A DNA stretch of 5,450 nucleotides from Bacteroides sp. CAG:144 (GTDB taxonomy: Bacteria > Bacteroidota > Bacteroidia > Bacteroidales > UBA11471). Below, piece after piece: positions 1 to 5,450 of the stretch (positions within the stretch are counted from its first letter, which is position 1; every line of letters begins with the position of its first letter). Under the pieces are notes generated by a model, which saw nothing but the letters and a program-made list of their open reading frames with translations, had not been told where the DNA came from and made no database searches. The stretch is taken from assembly GCA_000434215.1 (NCBI GenBank), contig HF999708.1:13601-19050 (forward strand). The letters run 5' to 3'. Both the position numbers and the translations under genes were made by a program.

Positions 1-2
1 TA

Positions 3-2393
3 TCAAATAAATATTTTGCCTATATTGAATATCAAGAATGAGACAATCCATGCGAAAGCCGTATTGTAGACCATGGAGAATATACCCCACCACCAACTAC
101 CGGTTTCTTTGACGATGGCGGCTACGCTTGCCAAACACGGGAAATAGAGCAATACGAAGACCAAGAAAGAAATGGCGATGAGCGGTGTGAAGTCGGGAGC
201 TCCGGTTTCGGGATTGGCGGCCATAAGCCGTTCGCGCAAGGAAGCATCATCTTCGGTAAGATCGGAATCTCCCGTGTACAATACCCCCATCGTGCTGACG
301 ACGATTTCTTTTGCCGCTACACCTGAGAGCAGGGCTATATCGACTTTCCAGTTAAACCCGAGAGGTTCCATAACGGGTTCTACGAATTGTCCCAGTTTCC
401 CTAAATAGGAATTTTTCTGTTGTTCGGCTACAGTTTCTATTTCTCCCGTAATGGGGTCGACTTGGGGACGAGGGTAGTAACTCAAAAACCACACAACGAC
501 AGCGGCTACGAGAATGATACCTCCCATTTTACGCAAATACTGTTCGGCTTTGTCCCACATATGGCGCATGGTCGCTTTCATGGTAGGTATGCGGTAGGGC
601 GGCAGTTCCATAACAAACGGTGTTTCATCTTTTTTGAAATAAAAGCGGCGTAACAATCGTGCTGTTATCACGGCAGCCAATATACCCAAAATATAAAGCC
701 CTAAAAATACGAAACTTGCATAGGCCGAGAAAAATGTGCCGATAATGAGAACATATACGGGTAATCGTGCACTGCACGACATAAAGGGGTTGATGAGTAT
801 CGTGATGATGCGGCTACTGCGGCTTTCGATGGTACGGGTTGCCATTATGGCGGGTACGTTGCAGCCGAATCCCATAATCAACGGTATGAATGACTTCCCG
901 TGCAGACCTACTTTATGCATGATTTTATCCATGATAAACGCCGCCCGTGCCATATAACCGGAGTCTTCCATGAAAGAGATGAAAAGATACAGAATAAGGA
1001 TATTCGGGAGGAATACGATAACGCTTCCCACACCACCTATGACACCGTCTACGAGCAGGTCTTTCAAAGGTCCGGGTTCCATGAATTTCTCGATGAGGCT
1101 GCCCAGCCATCCCACACCCGATTCGATCCATTCCATTGGATAAGCTCCGAGTACGAAAGTCGCTTCGAACATAACCCACATCAGGAACAGGAAAATGGGA
1201 AATCCGTAGAATTTATGGGTTACCAGAGAGTCGATCAGACGCGTGGTTTTGAATTCATCTCGTTTGCCCGGGACAAGAGTCTCTCGCAATGCACCCGAAA
1301 TAAATCCGTATTTTTCGTTAGCAATGACGGTTTCTGTGTTTTCACCGAGTGTTTCTTCTATACGTTTATCTTCTGTATTGCGTAATTCGATCCATTTTTC
1401 ATATTCGGGTTCTTTCGATAAGAGGTGTTCTGTTTCCTTATCCCGTTCGAGCATCTTTATGGCCAGATACCGAGGAGAGAGGTAATAAATCGATTGGGCT
1501 TCTTTCTTGATCGCATCTTTTACGACAGTTATACCTGCTTCTACAACCTGCCCGTGATTGATGTGTATATGCCGTACGACAGGTTCTTCCCGCTCATATA
1601 CCCGTATGATTGTGTCGAAGAGCGAATCGATACCCCAACCTGTGCGTGATATGGTCGGTACCATAGGAATGCCTATCATTTTTCCGAGCATTTCATAATC
1701 GAGACGGTCGCCGCTGGCTTCCAACTCGTCATACATATTCAGGGCTATGACCGTACGCAGGTCCATATCGATCAGTTCGGTCGTCAGAAACAGATTTCGT
1801 TCAAGGTTCGAAGCAACGACGACATTGACGATTACATCGGGTTGCTTGTCGATGATATGGCGACGCACATACAGTTCCTCGGGCGTGTAGGCCGATAACG
1901 AATATGTTCCCGGTAAATCATAGATATTGAATCGGTATCCTTTGTAGTCGAAGTGCCCCTGCTTGGCATCGACCGTTACACCGCTATAATTCCCTACGTG
2001 CTCGTGCGCACCCGAAGCGATGTTGAAAAGCGATGTTTTTCCGCAATTGGGGTTTCCGACCAGAGCTATGTTTATTACTTTGCCCGAGCGGTCGGCTGCT
2101 TCCTGCATGCGAATGTCTTCATCGACAATAACATCGGCCGTTTCGATGGGAAGTATGTTTTCTGCCTCTTCTGTGGTTATGACCTCAATGAGAGCGGCTT
2201 CGCTGCGCCGCAGCGAAACTTCGTAATCGAGAATTTTGTATTTTACAGGGTCTTTTAACGGGGCATTGAGCAGTACTTTTACTTTTTTACCTCGGACAAA
2301 TCCCATTTCAATAATTCGTTTGCAGAAAGCTCCGTAGCCAAGTACTTTTACTATGACTACTTCTTGACCAGTGGGAACCTCGGAAAGTCGCAT
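3..2393 (-). CDS. feoB: FeoA-FeoB fusion ferrous iron transporter
   Basis: Inner-membrane Fe2+ importer, complete, 796 residues with a TGA stop at 3-5. Residues 1-75 form a FeoA SH3-like domain (MRLSEVPTGQ, then KRIIEMGFVRGKKV), joined by a short acidic linker to FeoB. The FeoB G domain shows G1 GNPNCGKTS (113-121), a switch-I/G2 region GNYSGVTV (134-141), G3 DLPGTYS (159-165), G4 NMYD (219-222) and G5 SRTG (249-252). After a helical, charged segment the polytopic membrane part starts near 395. It carries Gate-1 GFGCNVPAIMATR (508-520, Cys511), CSARLPVY (540-547) and Gate-2 SGVAAKEIVVSTMGVLY (690-706). All key motifs are intact and the length suits a Bacteroidota FeoAB fusion. The frame stays open to a TTG at 2430-2432, but I prefer the ATG at 2391-2393 because it begins exactly at the conserved FeoA N-terminus. 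Regulation by iron (Fur-type) is expected from the family but not shown here. The fusion is also often called feoAB. Confidence 0.97.
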   Translation of the reverse strand: MRLSEVPTGQEVVIVKVLGYGAFCKRIIEMGFVRGKKVKVLLNAPLKDPVKYKILDYEVSLRRSEAALIEVITTEEAENILPIETADVIVDEDIRMQEAADRSGKVINIALVGNPNCGKTSLFNIASGAHEHVGNYSGVTVDAKQGHFDYKGYRFNIYDLPGTYSLSAYTPEELYVRRHIIDKQPDVIVNVVVASNLERNLFLTTELIDMDLRTVIALNMYDELEASGDRLDYEMLGKMIGIPMVPTISRTGWGIDSLFDTIIRVYEREEPVVRHIHINHGQVVEAGITVVKDAIKKEAQSIYYLSPRYLAIKMLERDKETEHLLSKEPEYEKWIELRNTEDKRIEETLGENTETVIANEKYGFISGALRETLVPGKRDEFKTTRLIDSLVTHKFYGFPIFLFLMWVMFEATFVLGAYPMEWIESGVGWLGSLIEKFMEPGPLKDLLVDGVIGGVGSVIVFLPNILILYLFISFMEDSGYMARAAFIMDKIMHKVGLHGKSFIPLIMGFGCNVPAIMATRTIESRSSRIITILINPFMSCSARLPVYVLIIGTFFSAYASFVFLGLYILGILAAVITARLLRRFYFKKDETPFVMELPPYRIPTMKATMRHMWDKAEQYLRKMGGIILVAAVVVWFLSYYPRPQVDPITGEIETVAEQQKNSYLGKLGQFVEPVMEPLGFNWKVDIALLSGVAAKEIVVSTMGVLYTGDSDLTEDDASLRERLMAANPETGAPDFTPLIAISFLVFVLLYFPCLASVAAIVKETGSWWWGIFSMVYNTAFAWIVSFLIFNIGKIFI

Positions 2394-2477
2394 ATATTTA
2401 TTTCGTTTCTGATGTTTATTATTTTGCTGCAAAAATCGTTATTTATTTTCATTCTACATAACAACTGCGCGATATTA

Positions 2478-2494
2478 TTTATATGTAATATAAA
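2478..2494. promoter_or_regulatory. Inverted repeat, possible operator upstream of feoAB
   Basis: TTTATAT-GTA-ATATAAA is a perfect inverted repeat with 7-base arms and a 3-base spacer, centred about 93 bases upstream of the feoAB ATG and about 142 bases upstream of the GH28 ATG. Its size and symmetry suit a dimeric repressor, and an iron-responsive regulator would be the natural guess next to feoAB. It does not match the classical 7-1-7 Fur box (TGATAAT-n-ATTATCA), and such AT-only palindromes can arise by chance in AT-rich DNA. The repeat is seen; its function is inference. Confidence 0.3.
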
Positions 2495-2577
2495 CAATAA
2501 CATATATTAACCATGTTCTCTTTTTTATTCTTTCCGATTATTTTTTTCAATGCACCGTTTATTTCATTCCGATTTAC

Positions 2578-2585
2578 TATATTTG
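2578..2585 (+). promoter_or_regulatory. Candidate Bacteroidota -7 promoter element for GH28 gene
   Basis: TATATTTG matches the Bacteroidota sigma-ABfr -7 consensus TAnnTTTG exactly and lies 42 bases upstream of the GH28 ATG, giving a predicted leader of roughly 35 bases. The matching -33 element (TTTG) is weak: only GTTTA around 2557-2561 lies at about the right distance. The leader (2586-2627) has no convincing Shine-Dalgarno sequence, which is usual in this phylum. Confidence 0.45.
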
Positions 2586-2627
2586 TTTCGTTTAGTTATA
2601 AGCCCAATTTAGAAATAATTTACTATT

Positions 2628-4199
2628 ATGAGAAAATACATTTTTCTTTTTGCCGGCCTGTTGTTGGCGCAAATGTCATATGCCGCTCTTGACGTTCGGC
2701 ATTTCGGAGCCAAAGGAGACGGTACGACCTTAGATACCAGGGCCATACAGTCGGCCATCGATTCTGCGGCTGTGTGTGGTGGTGAAACCGTCGTTTTACC
2801 TCCCGGGCGATATTTGAGCGGGACGCTTGTCCTGAAAAATAATGTAGCGCTGCATATCGAGAAAGGGGCTATTTTGTTGGGTAGTACCAGCCTCGATGAT
2901 TATCCGCAATACGTTTCCCATTATGTGTCGCACATAAATCGATATTCGAGCCGTTCGCTTATATTTGCCGAAGGCGTGGAAAACATATCCATCAGTGGTG
3001 AAGGTACTATCGACGGTCAAGGTTCTCTCGAAAACTATCCTGCTACCGAGACCGAGACGCTTATGGGTATTACGCGCCGTCCTTATTTGATACGCGTTAT
3101 CAGTTGCAAGGGGGTGAAATTGTCGGATATTCACTTACGCAATTCTCCGGCGTGGACGCAACATTATCTCGATTGCGAGAATGTTTTCATCGACGGTATA
3201 GATGTGTACAATCACGGTAATTATAACAATGACGGTATAGATATCGACAATTGCCGTCAGGTGCGTATTGTTAACAGCCATTTCAATACCGATGACGATG
3301 CAATCTGTTTCAAAACAACCAATGCAACGGGCCGTTGTGAAAATGTCGTTGTCGCCAATTGTGTTATTGCGGCCAATTGCAATGCCATGAAATGGGGCAG
3401 CGAAACCAATGGAGGATTCCGTAATTTTACGATTACCAATTGCACGTTCCGTCGAGCCGAAGAACCTACGATTTATGACCGTCCGCACCGGACTCTCGGC
3501 GGATTGGCTATTGAAACCGTAGACGGGGCATTGCTCGAAAACTTCAACATCAGCAATATTTCCATGTATGGGGTTATGACCCCTATTTTCATACGTTTGG
3601 CCGACAGGGGGCGTAATTATTATGACGGAGGTCCGTCCCAACCGGCCGGTACGTTACGCAACATACACATTGCCAATCTCACGGCTCGAATGCATGGCTT
3701 GGTGACCAGTTCGATAACCGGGTTGGAAAAGCACCCTGTCGAGAATGTAACTTTGACCAATGTGCATATCATTTGCGACGGAAACGGCTCTGTGGAGCAC
3801 GCTCGAAAACGCGATTTGCCCGAACGAGAAAAAGAATATCCCGAAACGCTTATTTTTGCCGACGCTCCGGCTTCGGGGCTTTTTGTCAAGAATGTCAAAG
3901 GTATACGTATGCAGAATGTGATGCTCGAAGTTTACGAGAGCGATCCGCGAGCCTTATTGTTTATGGAGCGGGTCAATGATGCTTTGCTCGACGGAATCAC
4001 GTTGGTGAACCCGTCGGACGGTCCGCAGGTTATATTGCGCAACAGCCGTGATATAGACATCGAAAAGCTTCGGTATGACGGGAGTCGTGTACCGTGTATC
4101 GGGATAGAGGGAACAGACAACCGGCGCATAGAAACCGATAAGAAATATTCCGTTGATCATTCCGATGGGCGGAACAGTAAAAAAAATCGTCATAAATAA
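2628..4199 (+). CDS. Secreted glycoside hydrolase family 28 (polygalacturonase-like)
   Basis: Predicted exported pectin-type glycosidase of 523 residues, complete. Residues 1-19 are a type I signal peptide (MRKYIFLF, hydrophobic core, SYA cleavage site; no lipobox Cys). Residues 22-45 carry the FGAKGDG..DT.AIQ.AID entry motif of right-handed beta-helix pectin enzymes, and the rest shows repeated short strands such as NVFIDGIDVYN and NFTITNCTF. GH28 landmarks are NNDGIDID (200-207; Asp202 matches the NTD motif) and TDDDAICFKT (221-230; Asp223/Asp224 match the catalytic DD pair). The usual GHG histidine position falls in CNAMKWGSET (251-260), where Asn252 seems to replace His, and the RIK motif appears as IRLADRG (322-328). 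GH28 enzymes hydrolyse alpha-linked galacturonic acid bonds in pectin or rhamnogalacturonan by inversion; the exact substrate cannot be read from sequence. The C-terminus is short, Lys-rich and lacks an obvious sorting domain. A Sel1 gene follows 9 bases later. Confidence 0.9.
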   Translation: MRKYIFLFAGLLLAQMSYAALDVRHFGAKGDGTTLDTRAIQSAIDSAAVCGGETVVLPPGRYLSGTLVLKNNVALHIEKGAILLGSTSLDDYPQYVSHYVSHINRYSSRSLIFAEGVENISISGEGTIDGQGSLENYPATETETLMGITRRPYLIRVISCKGVKLSDIHLRNSPAWTQHYLDCENVFIDGIDVYNHGNYNNDGIDIDNCRQVRIVNSHFNTDDDAICFKTTNATGRCENVVVANCVIAANCNAMKWGSETNGGFRNFTITNCTFRRAEEPTIYDRPHRTLGGLAIETVDGALLENFNISNISMYGVMTPIFIRLADRGRNYYDGGPSQPAGTLRNIHIANLTARMHGLVTSSITGLEKHPVENVTLTNVHIICDGNGSVEHARKRDLPEREKEYPETLIFADAPASGLFVKNVKGIRMQNVMLEVYESDPRALLFMERVNDALLDGITLVNPSDGPQVILRNSRDIDIEKLRYDGSRVPCIGIEGTDNRRIETDKKYSVDHSDGRNSKKNRHK

Positions 4200-4208
4200 G
4201 CTTACGTC

Positions 4209-4964
4209 ATGAAACGATTGATTTTGTTTATAAGTCTTTGGGCCGTTTTTTCGGTTGCCGCCTTAAATTCTCAGAATATATCCCCTCTTACGGCTTTGGG
4301 AGAAGAGGCTTTCCGGGCAAAAAAATATAAAACGGCTGTCGAGTATTTTTCTCAAGCTGCTGAGGAAGGCGATGCTCAGGCGCAATATCGTCTCGGTGAG
4401 TGCTATTTTTTCAAAAAGGGGGTACGGCGTGATTATAAGAAAGCGGCATATTGGAGCGAAAAAGCTGCTCAAAAAGGTATCGCATCGGCACAATATCTTC
4501 TCGGAGCCTGTTATTACAAGGGAAAAGGGGTAAAAAAAGACGCACGAGAAGCTGTGGTATGGTTCGACAAAGCGGCTCGTCAAGGAGTCGCCGTTGCCCA
4601 GCAGGAACTGGGTAGTTGTTATGCCAACGGTTTCGGCGTTGAAAAGAACGATACTACGGCCATGCGTTGGTTTTCCGAGGCTGCCCGTCAAGGGCTTGCC
4701 GAAGCCCAATTTGCGCTCGGTGCCTGTTTTTATGAAGGTAAAGGCGTAGAGAAAGATACCGATAAGGCTTTTTATTGGTATCGCAAGGCGGCTTATCAGG
4801 AACTTGCCGAAGCCCAATATTTCCTCGGTATGAGTTACTATTCGGGCTTGGGTGTCGAGCAAGATAACACCCAAGCCATAAAATGGCTTGAAAAAGCACT
4901 GGAAAACGGGCTGGACGGCGACAGAGCAGCCGTTGCACGCGACATGATACGTCGTATCGATTGA
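4209..4964 (+). CDS. Exported Sel1-repeat (SLR) protein
   Basis: Complete protein of 251 residues, probably periplasmic. Residues 1-17 or 1-18 form a signal peptide (MKRLILF, hydrophobic core, SVAA cleavage area; no lipobox Cys). A TPR-like helix pair follows at about 25-54 (ALGEEAFRAKKYKTAVEYF), then five exact 36-residue Sel1 repeats at 55-234 with the pattern AQ..LG.CY..G.GV..D...A..W..KAA.QG, and a short capping helix at 235-251. Sel1 repeats make alpha-solenoids that bind other proteins, often in signalling or envelope assembly; no catalytic domain is present, so the specific role is unknown. The ATG lies 9 bases after the GH28 stop on the same strand, with no promoter or terminator visible between them, so cotranscription is likely. 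A strong terminator follows 17 bases after the stop. There is no clear Shine-Dalgarno sequence. Confidence 0.93.
   Translation: MKRLILFISLWAVFSVAALNSQNISPLTALGEEAFRAKKYKTAVEYFSQAAEEGDAQAQYRLGECYFFKKGVRRDYKKAAYWSEKAAQKGIASAQYLLGACYYKGKGVKKDAREAVVWFDKAARQGVAVAQQELGSCYANGFGVEKNDTTAMRWFSEAARQGLAEAQFALGACFYEGKGVEKDTDKAFYWYRKAAYQELAEAQYFLGMSYYSGLGVEQDNTQAIKWLEKALENGLDGDRAAVARDMIRRID
4371..4910 (+). repeat. Five in-frame 108-base Sel1 coding repeats
   Basis: Five consecutive units of exactly 108 bases (36 codons), beginning at 4371, 4479, 4587, 4695 and 4803, encode the Sel1 motifs. Units four and five share an identical 16-base opening, CTTGCCGAAGCCCAAT (4695-4710 and 4803-4818), but overall the units have diverged at DNA level, so this is a protein-level tandem repeat rather than a recent duplication or satellite. 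Confidence 0.9.
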
Positions 4965-4981
4965 GGTTTTTGTTTTGACGT

Positions 4982-5022
4982 AAACGGAGCATTCCCTTTA
5001 TAAAGGGGGTATTCCGTTTTTT
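4982..5022. terminator. Rho-independent terminator, probably bidirectional
   Basis: A long hairpin: AAACGGA (4982-4988) pairs with TCCGTTT (5013-5019), and the inner CCCTTTATAAAGGG (4994-5007) is a perfect palindrome; the five bases between on each side give one A-T pair, three G-U pairs and one mismatch. A six-T run (5017-5022) follows on the plus strand, ending the GH28-Sel1 unit. Read on the minus strand, the stem ends in TTT, so it may also stop the convergent TPR gene that ends at 5028. Termination is well supported for the plus strand and weaker for the minus strand. Confidence 0.85.
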
Positions 5023-5027
5023 ATAAG

Positions 5028-5450
5028 TTATTTTTCGTTGAGCATTGGTGGTATATCTTCTGCCTTGAATCCCAGTGAAACGGCTTTTTCAAAATCTTTC
5101 TGGGCATCGTCTTTTTCGAATCGTGCCAGTTTCAGCTTGCCTCTCATAACATATACCAACGGATCTTCGGGGGTCAGCTGCAATGCTATATCGATGTCTT
5201 CGGCGGCACGATTGTATTGCCGGTTGTAGTAATATGCTTCGGCACGGTTGAGGTATAGGGAAGCCATATTGGGATTGGAGCGTATGACCTGCGTATAGAG
5301 ATCTATGGCTTGAAAATAAAATCCTCTGCATTTCATTAAGGCTGCGAGTCCGATGCGGGCGTTGGCGCTTTTTGTATTGAGAGAAAGGAGTTGCTCGAAA
5401 TCCCTGCGGGCTGAAGCGGTATCGTTCAATTCCAAAAAGATCAGTCCCCG
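5028..5450 (-). CDS. Tetratricopeptide repeat protein, C-terminal part
   Basis: Only the last 140 residues are in the window; the frame is open to the edge at 5450, so the start and any signal peptide lie outside. A TTG at 5433-5435 is in frame but is most likely an internal Leu, since the preceding residues (RGLIF) continue the repeat pattern. The visible part is helical TPR solenoid: a partial repeat (1-28), then units at about 29-62 (Gly/Ala helix pair ending RSNPNM), 63-96 (LYLNRAEAYYYNRQYNRAAE, ending LTPED) and 97-128 (VYVMRGKLKLARFEKDDAQ), with a short tail DIPPMLNEK and a TAA stop. TPRs mediate protein-protein contacts; no catalytic motif is visible and no specific function can be given. 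It is convergent with the Sel1 gene, the two sharing the terminator between them. Confidence 0.88.
   Translation of the reverse strand, partial: RGLIFLELNDTASARRDFEQLLSLNTKSANARIGLAALMKCRGFYFQAIDLYTQVIRSNPNMASLYLNRAEAYYYNRQYNRAAEDIDIALQLTPEDPLVYVMRGKLKLARFEKDDAQKDFEKAVSLGFKAEDIPPMLNEK

Larger units (their letters stand above)
2394..2627. other. AT-rich divergent intergenic region
   Basis: This 234-base stretch separates the divergent starts of feoAB and the GH28 gene, so it should hold promoters for both. It is clearly more AT-rich than the flanking genes and contains T-runs around 2521-2550. I see no open reading frame with coding character and no RNA gene in it. The individual candidate sites are listed separately. 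Confidence 0.8.

Noticed and set aside
900..1385. 161-codon plus-strand open frame within feoAB
   Set aside because: It lies wholly antisense to the conserved FeoB membrane domain, and its translation has no domain-like pattern or recognisable start context.
2478..2510. Classical Fur box upstream of feoAB
   Set aside because: The palindrome has a 7-3-7 layout with TTTATAT arms and does not match the GATAATGATAATCATTATC-type consensus; it is kept only as a low-confidence operator candidate.
3135..3641. 168-codon minus-strand open frame opposite the GH28 gene
   Set aside because: It is antisense to the catalytic region, and its Ile/Val/Thr-rich translation is the shadow of beta-helix codons on the other strand.
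4263..4874. 203-codon minus-strand open frame opposite the Sel1 gene
   Set aside because: It mirrors the periodic Sel1 coding repeats; the long open frame is explained by repeated codon composition, not by a second gene.
2628..4964. Part of a polysaccharide utilisation locus
   Set aside because: No SusC/SusD pair, hybrid two-component sensor, anti-sigma factor or second carbohydrate-active enzyme is visible in the window; only one GH28 gene supports the idea.
5433..5435. TTG as the start of the last minus-strand gene
   Set aside because: The frame continues open to the window edge with residues that fit the TPR pattern, so this is most likely an internal leucine of a gene cut by the window.

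Overview
The window looks like chromosomal DNA from a Bacteroidota bacterium, most likely order Bacteroidales. The reasons are a FeoA-FeoB fusion protein of the Bacteroides/Parabacteroides type, a secreted family GH28 glycosidase with the variant active site often seen in gut Bacteroidota, AT-rich leaders without clear Shine-Dalgarno sequences, and a TAnnTTTG-type promoter element. Genus cannot be fixed from the sequence. No RNA gene, CRISPR array, insertion sequence or phage gene is visible.

Layout. (1) Positions 3-2393, minus strand: a complete feoAB fusion gene for a ferrous-iron transporter. Its most likely start is the ATG at 2391-2393, not an in-frame TTG further upstream. (2) Positions 2394-2627: an AT-rich divergent intergenic region with a 7-3-7 inverted repeat (2478-2494) and a candidate -7 promoter element facing right (2578-2585). 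(3) Positions 2628-4199, plus strand: a secreted GH28 pectin-type glycosidase. (4) Positions 4209-4964, plus strand: an exported Sel1-repeat protein, 9 bases downstream and probably in the same operon. (5) Positions 4982-5022: a strong hairpin with a T-run, probably a bidirectional terminator between convergent genes. (6) Positions 5028-5450, minus strand: the C-terminal part of a TPR protein whose start lies beyond the window.

How the genes fit together. FeoAB (inner-membrane Fe2+ import) and the GH28/Sel1 pair are divergently transcribed and share only the intergenic region; nothing ties them functionally. The GH28 enzyme probably acts on galacturonic-acid-containing polysaccharide or oligosaccharide in the periplasm or at the cell surface. 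No SusC/SusD, sensor or other carbohydrate enzyme is next to it here, so a polysaccharide utilisation locus cannot be claimed. The role of the Sel1 protein is unknown; its signal peptide places it outside the cytoplasm.

Overall this is an ordinary core/metabolic region. I found no convincing undescribed system. The points most worth checking are the GH28 active-site substitution, the GH28-Sel1 pairing and the feoAB start and operator.
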